Positions 1-8,312 are shown, counted from the stretch's first letter. The stretch: DNA of 64,000 nt from Streptomyces sp. WM6386 (GCF_000972385.1 NZ_JXTE01000010.1:1-64000), one strand, 5' to 3'. Translations and numbers: made by a program. Notes: a model not told the origin generated them from the letters alone.

Positions 1-1
1 G

Positions 2-1138
2 CCCCCGCCCCCCCCTCCCCCGCCCCCGCCCCCCCCGCCCCCCCCCGGGCCCCCGCCGCCCCCGGCCCCCGCCGCGCCCGTGGCCCCGCCGGCTCCGGTC
101 GCCGCCGCCCCGGCTCCGGCTGCGCCGGCCCCCGCGCCGGCCGCTCCGGCTCCGGTCGCCGCCGCTCCGGCCGCGCCCGCCGCCACCGCGGGTGACGACG
201 GCGCCTACGTGACCCCGCTGGTGCGCAAGCTCGCCTCCGAGCACGGTGTCGACCTGGCCGCCGTCAAGGGCACCGGCGTCGGCGGTCGTATCCGCAAGCA
301 GGACGTCGTCGCCGCCGCCGAGGCCGCGAAGGCCGCCGCCGCTGCCCCGGCTCCGGCCGCTGCTGCCGCCCCGGCCGCCCCCGCCGCCAAGAAGGCGCCG
401 ACGCTGGAGGCCTCGCCGCTCCGTGGCCAGACCGTCAAGATGCCGCGCATCCGCAAGGTCATCGGCGACAACATGGTCAAGGCGCTGCACGAGCAGGCGC
501 AGCTCTCCTCGGTCGTCGAGGTCGACGTCACGCGTCTGATGAAGCTCCGCGGCCGGGCGAAGGACTCCTTCGCCGCCCGTGAGGGCGTCAAGCTCTCCCC
601 GATGCCGTTCTTCGTCAAGGCCGCGGCCCAGGCACTGAAGGCGCACGCGCCCGTCAACGCCCGGATCAACGTGGACGAGGGCACGATCACCTACTTCGAC
701 ACCGAGAACATCGGTATCGCGGTGGACTCGGAGAAGGGCCTGATGACCCCGGTCATCAAGCACGCGGGCGACCTCAACATCGCCGGCATCGCGAAGGCCA
801 CGGCCGACCTGGCCGGCAAGGTCCGCGCCAACAAGATCACGCCCGACGAGCTGTCCGGCGCGACCTTCACCATCTCCAACACCGGTTCGCGCGGTGCGCT
901 CTTCGACACGATCATCGTGCCGCCGGGCCAGGTCGCGATCCTCGGCATCGGCGCCACCGTCAAGCGCCCGGCCGTCCTGGAGACCGAAGAGGGCACGGTC
1001 ATCGCCGTCCGCGACATGACCTACCTGACCCTCTCCTACGACCACCGTCTGGTGGACGGCGCCGACGCGGCCCGCTACCTGACCGCGGTCAAGGCGATCC
1101 TGGAGGCGGGCGAGTTCGAGGTCGAGCTCGGCCTGTAA
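2..1138 (+). CDS. sucB: Dihydrolipoamide acyltransferase (E2) of 2-oxoacid dehydrogenase complexes, 3' part
   Basis: This is the C-terminal part of the E2 core enzyme, which moves acyl groups from lipoyl-lysine to CoA. The window opens inside the gene; the frame is open from base 2 and no start is present. In order it shows an Ala/Pro linker, a peripheral subunit-binding domain (bases about 206-330, containing [15 protein letters not shown]), a second Ala/Pro linker, and the catalytic domain from about base 410 to the end with the active-site motif SYDHRLVDG (catalytic His codon at 1043). The N-terminal lipoyl domain(s) lie outside the window. In actinobacteria one E2 of this type is known to serve both pyruvate and 2-oxoglutarate dehydrogenases, which fits aceE 2 kb downstream and lipA/lipB further on. 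The first 60 bases are nearly pure C and look unreliable. Confidence 0.93.
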   Translation, partial: PPPPPPPPPPPPPPPGPPPPPAPAAPVAPPAPVAAAPAPAAPAPAPAAPAPVAAAPAAPAATAGDDGAYVTPLVRKLASEHGVDLAAVKGTGVGGRIRKQDVVAAAEAAKAAAAAPAPAAAAAPAAPAAKKAPTLEASPLRGQTVKMPRIRKVIGDNMVKALHEQAQLSSVVEVDVTRLMKLRGRAKDSFAAREGVKLSPMPFFVKAAAQALKAHAPVNARINVDEGTITYFDTENIGIAVDSEKGLMTPVIKHAGDLNIAGIAKATADLAGKVRANKITPDELSGATFTISNTGSRGALFDTIIVPPGQVAILGIGATVKRPAVLETEEGTVIAVRDMTYLTLSYDHRLVDGADAARYLTAVKAILEAGEFEVELGL

Positions 1139-1159
1139 GCCTCAGGAAGCAGTGCCTGT

Positions 1160-1197
1160 ACGGTGCCCCGTCCGGAGCTTTCCGGGCGGGGCACCGT
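1160..1197. terminator. Stem-loop terminator between convergent genes
   Basis: 16-base arms at 1160-1175 and 1182-1197 pair with one G-U position around a 6-base loop (AGCTTT). It sits between the convergent E2 and lipoprotein genes and could serve both strands. There is no long U tract, which is usual for Streptomyces. Confidence 0.8.
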
Positions 1198-1201
1198 CGT
1201 G

Positions 1202-1903
1202 TCACCGGGGCGTCAGCCGCTTGTCCGACCAGCCCCACAGCAGCTCGATCCACACGTTCGGGACGGACAGTTTGTCGGCGCGCGTGAGTCCCTTCGTGCG
1301 GTACGCCTTCAGGACGTCGTACGTCGCGTCCAGGCAGTCCCGGGAGGTGAGGTCCCCGGTCTTCGGGTCGAAACCGACGAGGAAGCCGCGGGACTCGACG
1401 ATTCGGATCATCGCGCGGGCGGCGTCCGTGTCGTGCGTCGAGGACTTCGTGCAGCGGTAACGGCTGTACGGGTGCTCGGAGTTGCCGGGGATGGGGGTCC
1501 CCCCGCTCGAGCGAAGCCGAGAGTGGGGGAGGGCGTCGCGGGACATCTCGCTGAGCATGCGGTCGTAGGACCCCTCCGCGTGCCAGGCGCCGATGTCGCC
1601 GCCCGGCGGGGTGTAGAGGCTGCCGCTCGGGTTCTCGACGGCGCCGTAGACCCAGCGGTCGGTGCCCGCGACGCGGAAGCCCCAGCCGACGTGGCCGAAC
1701 TTCTGGGCGCCGTCGGGCTTGACGAAGACGCAGGCGCCACCGGAGGAACCGGAGGCCGCCATGCCGGTGATCACTTCAGAGGCCTGGGGCTTCGCCGCCG
1801 CCCGGGTGGACGTCTGCTGGCAGCCCGTCACGCCCAGGACCGTGCCGATCACGGCCGCCGCGGCCGTCCAGCGGAGTGCTCCGCGTCGTCCTTGGTTGTT
1901 CAT
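1202..1903 (-). CDS. Secreted lipoprotein of unknown function
   Basis: 233 residues. The ATG at 1903 is preceded by GGGGGAT, and the protein starts MNNQGRRGALRW followed by a hydrophobic stretch and a lipobox ending VTGC (Cys near residue 26), so it should be lipidated and exported. The mature part has Gly/Trp-rich motifs (GHVGWGFRVAG, WVYGAVENPSG) and several Cys. I do not recognise a named family. Oddity: residues encoded by bases 1492-1531 (LPHSRLRSSGGTP) are the translation of a 40-bp Streptomyces repeat that also occurs between genes at 60240-60279, so this surface insertion probably came from the repeat. The gene is convergent with the E2 gene and divergent from the GntR gene. Confidence 0.8.
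   Translation of the reverse strand: MNNQGRRGALRWTAAAAVIGTVLGVTGCQQTSTRAAAKPQASEVITGMAASGSSGGACVFVKPDGAQKFGHVGWGFRVAGTDRWVYGAVENPSGSLYTPPGGDIGAWHAEGSYDRMLSEMSRDALPHSRLRSSGGTPIPGNSEHPYSRYRCTKSSTHDTDAARAMIRIVESRGFLVGFDPKTGDLTSRDCLDATYDVLKAYRTKGLTRADKLSVPNVWIELLWGWSDKRLTPR
1492..1531. repeat. 40-bp Streptomyces repeat inside the lipoprotein gene
   Basis: A 40-bp element starting TGGGGGTCCCCCCGCTCGAG and ending GAGTGGGGGAG. It matches 60240-60279 at 38 of 40 positions. It contains local inverted repeats (GGGGG/CCCCC, CTCGAG). Here it is translated in frame; at 60240 it lies between genes. Confidence 0.85.
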
Positions 1904-2189
1904 GCCATCCCCCGATGGTTGGTGCCAGGGGGCGCCCCTGGCGGGCACTCCCATGCCGACCGCGACGGGGTGGGGGCTCACAGGGTTGCGGTGGTGACAC
2001 GGTGGTGACCGCTCCGAGCCGGACCCGGTACGGGCCTTTACAGGGTGAGCCGCCCTGTGGAGCGTGTAAGTCTCGTCTCACCTGCATGAAAGCGCCCCCG
2101 TGCGCCCCTCGGGAAAGCGCGTGCGGCCTTATTGTCTAAACGTCAAACGCCCCCGGGGCCGATGGGCGGCCCCTCCTTAAGGAGCACTC

Positions 2190-2822
2190 ATGACCGCGCC
2201 CGTCGTCCACTCGCTGCGCGAACAGATCCGCGAGCACATCGTGGAAGGGATCGTCAGCGGTCGCTGGAAGCCGGGCGAGCGGATCGTGGAGCGACGGATC
2301 GCCACCGAGCTGGAGGTCAGTCAGACCCCCGTGCGGGAGGCGCTGCGCGAGCTGGAGTCGCTGCGGCTGATCGAGTCGGCGCCGAACAAGGGCGTGCGGG
2401 TGCGGAACCTGACGGCGGCCGACCTGGAGGAGAGCTACCCGGTCCGGGCCGGTCTGGAGGCGATCGCGGCGGAGCTGGCGGCGGAGCGGCTGGCGCAGGA
2501 CTGCTCGGCGCTCGAACCGCATGTCGCCGCGCTCTACGAGGCCGACCGCGCGTCCGACGGGACGGGACAGGTGCGGCACACGGTGGGCTTCCACCGGGAG
2601 ATGGTCCGCGCGGCCGGCAACTCCGTCCTCCTGCACACCTGGGAGGGCCTGGGCATCGAGGTCTTCACGGCCCTGTCGATCCGCTGGCTGGGCACCGTCC
2701 AGCAGTCGTACGCGGAGGAGCACGAGGAGCTCGTGCAGGCGTTCCGGCGCCGGGATCCCCGTATCGCGGAGCTGGTGAAGGCGCATGTGCTGGGCTGCGC
2801 GCCGCGGCACGAAGCCGACTAG
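2190..2822 (+). CDS. GntR-family transcriptional regulator (FadR/FCD subfamily)
   Basis: 210 residues. ATG at 2190 with AAGGAG 7 bases upstream. The N-terminal winged helix-turn-helix (residues about 5-70) contains the family signature LEVSQTPVREALRELESLRLI. The C-terminal FCD effector domain is all-helical with the metal/ligand-type residues HREMVRAAGN and an Asp/His pattern. FCD members usually bind small carboxylates. The position between E2 and aceE suggests control of pyruvate dehydrogenase, analogous to PdhR in E. coli, but that is inference. A perfect palindrome on the aceE promoter (3131-3147) is the best candidate target. An inverted repeat ACAGGG-N7-CCCTGT (2040-2058) lies upstream of this gene and could be a second site. 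Confidence 0.88.
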   Translation: MTAPVVHSLREQIREHIVEGIVSGRWKPGERIVERRIATELEVSQTPVREALRELESLRLIESAPNKGVRVRNLTAADLEESYPVRAGLEAIAAELAAERLAQDCSALEPHVAALYEADRASDGTGQVRHTVGFHREMVRAAGNSVLLHTWEGLGIEVFTALSIRWLGTVQQSYAEEHEELVQAFRRRDPRIAELVKAHVLGCAPRHEAD

Positions 2823-2936
2823 CCGTCGTCGCCGGAGGTGTTTCGCCCCCGCCGCCCCTACCCGCCCCGTCCCCAGGGGCTGCCGCCCCTTCGACCCCGC
2901 CAGGGGTGTTGCGGATGCGTTTGTATCTGCGGTCGT

Positions 2937-2997
2937 GCGGGGCTGGTCACGCCCGCGCGGCGGAGCCGCACATCGGCAGCAGGCCCGCACCCCTGGC
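2937..2997. repeat. Streptomyces intergenic repeat, GGCTGGTC...GCGGCGGAGCCGCA type, copy A
   Basis: This copy shares GGGGCTGGTC, then GCGCGGCGGAGCCGCA (a GCGGC/GCCGC hairpin), then a C-rich end with the copies at 6009-6066 and 22083-22140. It lies in the 464-base gap between the GntR gene and aceE, where I see no credible gene. Confidence 0.65.
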
Positions 2998-3129
2998 CAA
3001 CCGAGCACGCCCTCGCTCAAACGCACTCTCACCTGCAAAAACACCGGAGCGATAACGTCACCCCGTGCCACCGCCGGAGGCACCCCGTGCCTACTTTCTC
3101 GCAATCGAGAGGTTTTGCCCTTCAACCCT

Positions 3130-3159
3130 TTGATCGATCATCGATCAGGGAGTTAGAGT
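3130..3159 (+). promoter_or_regulatory. aceE promoter overlapped by a perfect operator-like palindrome
   Basis: TGATCGATCATCGATCA at 3131-3147 is a perfect inverted repeat (8-base arms, one central base). It overlaps a vegetative-type promoter: TTGATC at 3130-3135 as -35 and TAGAGT at 3154-3159 as -10, spaced 18. A protein bound here would block RNA polymerase. The neighbouring GntR regulator is the obvious candidate, though this is not proven by sequence. Confidence 0.65.
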
Positions 3160-3167
3160 CGCCGACG

Positions 3168-3203
3168 GGCCTCTACCGAGGCTGACTGGCCTCCACCGAG
3201 GCT
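3168..3203 (+). promoter_or_regulatory. Two tandem 16-bp dyads in the aceE leader
   Basis: GGCCTCTACCGAGGCT (3168-3183) and GGCCTCCACCGAGGCT (3188-3203) are near-identical direct repeats with a 20-bp period. Each holds an inverted repeat GCCTC-N4-GAGGC. They lie just downstream of the proposed transcription start. They could be paired operator sites two helical turns apart or two small RNA hairpins in the 5' untranslated region. Confidence 0.55.
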
Positions 3204-3286
3204 TGAGCCCTGTCCTGCCAAAGACCTAGGGCACCCCCGAACCCTTACCGATGAGGGAACCCCCTTCGACTGAGGAAGGCGGCGAC

Positions 3287-5992
3287 ATGACCGACCCCAA
3301 CGCCATCCAGCCGAGCGAGCTCGACCAGCTCCCGGACCGTGACCCCGAGGAGACCGCCGAATGGCAGGCCTCACTGGACGCGGTCGCCAAGGCTGCCGGC
3401 CCGCACCGTGCCGCGTACCTGATGCGCCGCACGCTGGAGCGCGCGGAGGGCAACGGCATCGCGCTGCCCAAGCTCCTCGAGACGGACTACGTCAACACCA
3501 TCCCCACCGCCGCCGAGCCCTCCGCGCCCGGTGACGAGGAGATCGAGCGGAAGATCACCGCGTGGAACCGCTGGAACGCGGCCGCGATGGTCACCCGTGG
3601 CTCCAAATACGGCGTCGGCGGCCACATCGCCACCTTCGCCTCCGCGGCCTGGCTCTACGAGACCGGCTTCAACCACTTCTTCAAGGGCAAGGAAGCCGAC
3701 GGTTCCGGCGACCAGCTCTACATCCAGGGCCACGCCTCCCCCGGCATCTACGCCCGCGCCTTCCTCGACGGGCGGCTGGACGAGCACCAGCTCGACAACT
3801 TCCGCCGGGAGTCGGGGGGCAACGGTCTGCCGTCCTACCCGCACCCGCGCCGGCTGCCCTGGCTGTGGGAGTTCCCGACCGTCTCCATGGGGCTGGGCCC
3901 GCTCTCCGCGATCTATCAGGCGCGCTTCAACCGCTACCTGACCAACCGCGGCATCAAGGACGTCTCCGCCTCCCACGTCTGGGCCTTCCTCGGCGACGGC
4001 GAGATGGACGAGCCGGAGTCGACGGCGGCACTCGCACTCGCGAGCCGTGAGGGTCTCGACAACCTCACCTTCGTCATCAACTGCAACCTGCAGCGCCTCG
4101 ACGGCCCGGTCCGCGCGAACTTCAAGATCGTGCAGGAGCTGGAGGCCCAGTTCCGCGGCGCCGGCTGGAACGTCATCAAGACGCTGTGGGGCACCGCCTG
4201 GGACGAGCTGTTCCAGCTCGACACCACGGGTGCGCTGGTAAGACGGCTCCGCGAGGTACCGGACGCGCAGGTCCAGACGTACCAGACCCGTGGCGCCGCC
4301 TACATCCGCGAGGACTTCTTCGGCAAGGACCCGGCGCTCGCCGAGATGGCGAAGCTGCTGAGCGACGACAAGATCCTCGAGTGTTTCCACTTCTCCCGCG
4401 GTGGCCACGAGGCGCGCAAGGTCTACGCCGCCTACAAGGCCGCCGTCGAGTTCAAGGGCGCGCCGACGGTCATCCTGGCCCAGACGGTCAAGGGCAACAC
4501 CCTCGGCGAGGGCTTCGCGTCGAAGAACGCCAACCACCAGATGAAGAAGCTCACGGTGGACGAGTTCAAGACGATGCGCGACCTGCTGGAACTGCCCATC
4601 AAGGACAGCGACTTCGTCGACGGGGTCGTACCCTACGGGCACCCCGGCGCCGACTCCCCCGAGGTCCGCTACCTCCAGGAGCGCCGCGCCGCTCTCGGCG
4701 GTCCCGCCCCGGCCCGTCGTACGCACGCGCTCGCCCCGCTGCCCGCCCCCGCCGAGAAGGCCTTCGCCTCCTTCGACAAGGGCTCCGGCTCCCAGAACGT
4801 GGCCACCACCATGGCCTTCGTCCGCCTGATCAAGGACCTGGTCCGCGACAAGGAGACGGGCAAGCGCTGGGTGCCGATCGTCCCCGACGAGGCGCGCACC
4901 TTCGGCATGGAGAGCCTCTTCCCGTCCCTGGGCATCTACTCGCCCAAGGGCCAGACGTACGAGCCGGTCGACCGTGACCAGCTGATGTACTACAAGGAGG
5001 CCAAGAACGGCCAGATCCTCAACGAGGGGATCACCGAGGCCGGTTCGATGGCCGACTTCATCGCCGCGTCCACCGCGTACTCCACGCACGGCGAAGCGAT
5101 GATCCCGTTCTACATCTTCTACTCGATGTTCGGCTGGCAGCGCACGGCCGACCAGATGTGGCAGCTCGGCGACCAGCTGGGCCGCGGCTTCCTGGTGGGT
5201 GCGACGGCGGGCCGTACGACGCTGACGGGCGAGGGTCTGCAGCACGCGGACGGTCACTCGCCGGTGATCGCGGCGACGAACCCGGCGTCCCTGACGTACG
5301 ACCCGGCGTTCGCGTACGAGGTCGCGGCGATCGTCAAGGACGGTCTGCGCCGGATGTACGGCGAGGCGGCCCCGGGCGAGGACCCGAACGTCTTCTACTA
5401 CCTCACGGTCTACAACGAGCCCATGCCCCAGCCGGCCAAGCCCTCCGGCCTCGGTATCGACGAGGGCATCGTCAAGGGCCTGTACCGCTTCAACACGGCG
5501 GAGTCGGCGGGCCTCGACGTGGCCGCGGCGAACGCCCCGCGCATCCAGCTGCTGAGCTCCGGCACGGCGATCCACTGGGCCCTTCGGGCGCAGAAGCTGC
5601 TGGCCGAGGAGTGGGGTGTGGCCGCCGACGTGTGGTCCGCGACCTCCTGGACCGAGCTGCGCCGCGACGCGCTGGAGGCCGACGCGGCCCTCCTGCGCGG
5701 CGAGGAGCGCGTGCCGTACGTCCGTCAGGCGCTGCACGGCGCCGAGGGCCCGGTGCTGGCGGTCTCCGACTACATGCGCCAGGTCCCGGACCAGATCGCG
5801 CAGTGGGTCGAGCAGGACTACTCGTCCCTCGGTGCCGACGGCTTCGGCCTCTCGGACACCCGCGAGGGGGCCCGCCGCCACTTCGGCGTCGACGCCGAGT
5901 CCATCGTGGTCGCGGCGCTCGCCCAGCTCGCCAGGCGCGGCGAGGTCAAGGCGACGTCGGTGAAGGAAGCGCGCGAGAAGTACGGGTTGTAG
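3287..5992 (+). CDS. aceE: Pyruvate dehydrogenase E1 component, homodimeric
   Basis: 901 residues, the usual length for homodimeric E1. It decarboxylates pyruvate with thiamine diphosphate and acetylates the lipoyl groups of E2. The thiamine diphosphate motif is clear: GDGEMDEPES near residue 236 and NCN near 265-267. Other conserved blocks include YGVGGHIATFAS, FKGKEADGSGDQLYIQGH and the C-terminal SDYMRQVPDQIAQW. I chose ATG 3287 over the in-frame ATG 3251 because GAGGAAGG sits 7-8 bases before 3287 and the extra residues are not conserved-looking. Upstream lie a promoter with a palindrome and two tandem dyads. The E3 subunit is not in the window. Confidence 0.97.
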   Translation: MTDPNAIQPSELDQLPDRDPEETAEWQASLDAVAKAAGPHRAAYLMRRTLERAEGNGIALPKLLETDYVNTIPTAAEPSAPGDEEIERKITAWNRWNAAAMVTRGSKYGVGGHIATFASAAWLYETGFNHFFKGKEADGSGDQLYIQGHASPGIYARAFLDGRLDEHQLDNFRRESGGNGLPSYPHPRRLPWLWEFPTVSMGLGPLSAIYQARFNRYLTNRGIKDVSASHVWAFLGDGEMDEPESTAALALASREGLDNLTFVINCNLQRLDGPVRANFKIVQELEAQFRGAGWNVIKTLWGTAWDELFQLDTTGALVRRLREVPDAQVQTYQTRGAAYIREDFFGKDPALAEMAKLLSDDKILECFHFSRGGHEARKVYAAYKAAVEFKGAPTVILAQTVKGNTLGEGFASKNANHQMKKLTVDEFKTMRDLLELPIKDSDFVDGVVPYGHPGADSPEVRYLQERRAALGGPAPARRTHALAPLPAPAEKAFASFDKGSGSQNVATTMAFVRLIKDLVRDKETGKRWVPIVPDEARTFGMESLFPSLGIYSPKGQTYEPVDRDQLMYYKEAKNGQILNEGITEAGSMADFIAASTAYSTHGEAMIPFYIFYSMFGWQRTADQMWQLGDQLGRGFLVGATAGRTTLTGEGLQHADGHSPVIAATNPASLTYDPAFAYEVAAIVKDGLRRMYGEAAPGEDPNVFYYLTVYNEPMPQPAKPSGLGIDEGIVKGLYRFNTAESAGLDVAAANAPRIQLLSSGTAIHWALRAQKLLAEEWGVAADVWSATSWTELRRDALEADAALLRGEERVPYVRQALHGAEGPVLAVSDYMRQVPDQIAQWVEQDYSSLGADGFGLSDTREGARRHFGVDAESIVVAALAQLARRGEVKATSVKEAREKYGL

Positions 5993-5999
5993 TTCGTCT

Positions 6000-6066
6000 G
6001 CGGGTGCGTGGGGGCTGGTCGCGCACCCGCGGCGGCAGCCGCATACCGACACAGCCCCGCGCCCCG
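6000..6066. repeat. Terminator-like hairpin plus Streptomyces intergenic repeat, copy B
   Basis: GCGGGTGCG (6000-6008) pairs perfectly with CGCACCCGC (6022-6030) just after the aceE stop, so it may end the aceE transcript. The repeat from 6009 (TGGGGGCTGGTCGCGC, then a GCGGC/GCCGC hairpin, ending CAGCCCCGCGCCCC) matches copies at 2937 and 22083. Confidence 0.65.
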
Positions 6067-6096
6067 AAGACGGGCGCGCCGAGGCGGGCCTGCTCC

Positions 6097-6122
6097 TGAG
6101 GGGCGCGGGGAACTGCGCGACC
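6097..6122. repeat. Streptomyces repeat, GGGGCGCGGGGAACTGCGCG type, truncated copy
   Basis: It matches the 3' part of the 40-bp copies at 19521-19560 and 60368-60407 but lacks the GCGCCCC left arm. It follows copy B of the other repeat family within 31 bases, so the two motifs may be halves of one composite element. Confidence 0.65.
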
Positions 6123-6196
6123 GACCCCCACCGGCCCGCACCCGAAAACGCACCCGACTCCGCCCAACCCGCGGAGCGCCCCGCATCATGGACTGT

Positions 6197-7174
6197 ATGC
6201 GTGCCGCCCGTCTCATCAAGATGGTTCTGCTCCTCCAGTCCCGGCCCTCCATGACCGCCGCCGAGCTGGCGCGGGAGCTGGAGGTGTCCGAGCGGACGAT
6301 CACCCGGGATGCGCAGGCGCTGTCGGAGGCCGGGGTTCCGGTGTACGCGGACCGGGGGCGGGCCGGGGGCTACCGGCTGATCGGCGGGTACCGGACCCGG
6401 CTGACCGGCCTCGCGCGGGGTGAGGCGGAGGCGCTGTTCCTGTCCGGTGTGCCCGGGGCGCTGCGCGAGATGGGCCTGGAGGACGCCGCCTCGGCCGCCC
6501 GTCTGAAGGTCTCCGCGGCGCTGCTCCCCTCGCTCCGGGACGCCTCGAAGACAGCGGCCCAGCGCTTCCACCTGGACGCCCCGAACTGGTGGAGCGAGCC
6601 GAAGACGCCCGAGCTGCTGCCCGCGATCGCCGACGCGGTGTGGGACGACCGGCGGGTCACCGCCCGCTATCGCAAGGGGGCGGGGGAGGTCGAGCGGGAG
6701 CTGGAGCCGTACGGGCTCGTGCTGAAGGCGGGGGTCTGGTACCTGTGCGCGCGGATTCCCGACCCCGGCTCCTTCCGGGTGTACCGGATAGACCGGTTCA
6801 CGACGGTGGAAGCCTCGACGGACCGTTTCGAACGCGACGAGGAGTTCGATCTCCCCGCCTTCTGGGAGGACCAGTCGGAGCGGTTCGCACGGTCGATCCT
6901 GCGGGCCGAGGTCGTCGTACGGCTGTCACCGGACGGGGTGCGCCGGCTGCCGTACGCCCTGGCCGACCGGGTCTCCACCGGGGAGGCGCTGGAGCGGGCG
7001 GGGGCGCCGGACGAGGACGGCTGGGTGACCGTGACGGTCGCCGTGGAGTCGGAGAAGGTCGCCCGTACGCAGTTGCTGTCGCTGGGCCCGGAGGTGGAGG
7101 TGATGGCTCCGGAGGGTCTGCGGGCAAGTTTCGCGGAGGACGCGCGCCGACTGGCCGCCCTGTACGGGACATAA
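6197..7174 (+). CDS. HTH (DeoR/YafY-type) and WYL-domain transcriptional regulator
   Basis: 325 residues from ATG 6197. The N-terminal winged helix (MTAAELARELEVSERTITRD, residues about 17-36) is typical of YafY-like regulators, followed by GVPVYADRGRAGGYRL. The middle and C-terminal parts are a WYL ligand-sensing domain (ARYRKGAGEVERELEPYGLV, then a WCX-type C-terminus). No strong ribosome binding site precedes 6197, and ATG 6188 is also possible (three residues longer). WYL proteins usually sense nucleic acids or nucleotides. Nothing nearby names its target. Confidence 0.85.
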   Translation: MRAARLIKMVLLLQSRPSMTAAELARELEVSERTITRDAQALSEAGVPVYADRGRAGGYRLIGGYRTRLTGLARGEAEALFLSGVPGALREMGLEDAASAARLKVSAALLPSLRDASKTAAQRFHLDAPNWWSEPKTPELLPAIADAVWDDRRVTARYRKGAGEVERELEPYGLVLKAGVWYLCARIPDPGSFRVYRIDRFTTVEASTDRFERDEEFDLPAFWEDQSERFARSILRAEVVVRLSPDGVRRLPYALADRVSTGEALERAGAPDEDGWVTVTVAVESEKVARTQLLSLGPEVEVMAPEGLRASFAEDARRLAALYGT

Positions 7175-7230
7175 CAATCCGCCGCACTCCACGTGCGCCT
7201 CACCCGTCCAGGGCCGATGCTGGACCCGTG

Positions 7231-7749
7231 ATGGACGAGACGGAGTTCTGGGAGCTGGTGGACGCCGCCCGTGGGGCCGCCGAGGGTGACCCCGAGGAGC
7301 AGGCGGACCTTCTCATCGACCGGCTCCTCCAGATGGACCCCGAGATGGTCCTGGACTTCGCCCGTCACTTCGAGGCCCGCTACAACCGTGCGTACACCTG
7401 GGACCTGTGGGGCGCGGCCTGGGTCCTGCTCGACGGGGCCAGCGACGACGCCTTCGACTTCTTCCGCTGCTGGCTGATCGGGCAGGGGCGCGAGGTGTAC
7501 GAGGGTGCCGTGCACGCGCCCGACTCACTGTCCGACCTCCTGGACGACTTCGACGAGGAGATCGACGGCGACGGGGAGGAGCTGGGGTACGCCGCGGACG
7601 AGGCGTACGAACAGCTCACCGGCGTCGTCGCCCCCGACCTCGGAATCCCGCCCGCGCCGCCCGAGCCGGAGGGGACACCGGTCGACTTCGAGAGCGAGCG
7701 GGTGTTGTCGGAGCGGTATCCGAAGCTGTGGGAGCGGTTCAGGGGCTGA
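7231..7749 (+). CDS. DUF4240 domain protein
   Basis: 172 residues, acidic, starting MDETEFWELVDAAR, which with the following WDLWGAAWVL and SDDAFDFFRCWLI matches the DUF4240 family pattern common in actinobacteria. Function unknown. No signal peptide or membrane segment. It lies 57 bases after the WYL gene on the same strand and may be cotranscribed. GTG 7228 immediately before the ATG is an alternative start. Confidence 0.8.
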   Translation: MDETEFWELVDAARGAAEGDPEEQADLLIDRLLQMDPEMVLDFARHFEARYNRAYTWDLWGAAWVLLDGASDDAFDFFRCWLIGQGREVYEGAVHAPDSLSDLLDDFDEEIDGDGEELGYAADEAYEQLTGVVAPDLGIPPAPPEPEGTPVDFESERVLSERYPKLWERFRG

Positions 7750-7769
7750 CGTCTACTTCAGGGGGAACC

Positions 7770-8309
7770 ATGGCTCGAATCCCGTACCCGGAACATCCCG
7801 CCGACGGCGTCGCGAAGCTTCCCGTGCCGCTCAACGCCTTCCGCATGCTCTCCCACGCCCCGCCGCTCACGGACACGGCGATCGACCTGGGCCTGGCGGT
7901 CCTGCTCGAGTCGACGCTGCCCGTCCGGCTGCGCGAGCTGGTGATCATGGCGGTGGCCGCCGGCACGGAGTGCGCGTACGAAGCCGCGCAGCACCGGCCG
8001 ATCGCGCTCAACTCCGGTGTCTCGGCCGCCCAGTTGACGACCATCGCCGAACTGCGCTCCAGTGGGCCGGAGTTCGACCCGGCGGAGTCGGCGGCGGTCG
8101 CGGCGACCTTCGAGCTCGTCTCCCGACACACCGTGTCCGAGGGCGTGTTGACGGCTCTCCGTGCCTCCTTCACCGATCGCCAGGTCGTCGAGATCGTCAC
8201 GACTGTCGGCTACTACGTCATGCTGGCGGGCCTCATGAACGGCCTCGGCGTGGACGTCGACCCGTCCGGGGAACAGTTCCTCGGCCTGACGGGCGACGGA
8301 GCCGGGTGA
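7770..8309 (+). CDS. Carboxymuconolactone decarboxylase (AhpD-like) family protein
   Basis: 179 residues. ATG 7770 with AGGGGGA just upstream. The helical core fits the CMD/AhpD fold: LPVRLRELVIMAVAAGTECAYEAAQHRPIA, then YYVMLAGLMNGLGVD. The active AhpD-type Cys-x-x-Cys pair is absent. Only one Cys (in TECAYEAAQH) is at this site, so a peroxidase-reductase role is unlikely and a hydrolase, decarboxylase or uncharacterised role is more likely. It lies 20 bases after the DUF4240 gene. Confidence 0.83.
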   Translation: MARIPYPEHPADGVAKLPVPLNAFRMLSHAPPLTDTAIDLGLAVLLESTLPVRLRELVIMAVAAGTECAYEAAQHRPIALNSGVSAAQLTTIAELRSSGPEFDPAESAAVAATFELVSRHTVSEGVLTALRASFTDRQVVEIVTTVGYYVMLAGLMNGLGVDVDPSGEQFLGLTGDGAG

Positions 8310-8312
8310 GGC

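Noticed and set aside
1904..2189. Search for riboswitches and RNA genes in intergenic regions, e.g. upstream of the GntR, lipA, glnA and malE genes
   Set aside because: Apart from the dyads and terminators listed, I saw no conserved riboswitch core or tRNA/rRNA pattern in any gap.
6188..6196. Alternative ATG start of the WYL regulator at 6188
   Set aside because: Family members typically start at MRAARLIK, i.e. ATG 6197; neither start has a strong ribosome binding site, so this remains a preference.
3371..6571. Long open frame (about 1,066 codons) on the minus strand opposite aceE
   Set aside because: It is the antisense shadow of aceE, caused by high GC at third positions. It has no ribosome binding site and a low-complexity Arg/Gly/Val-rich product.
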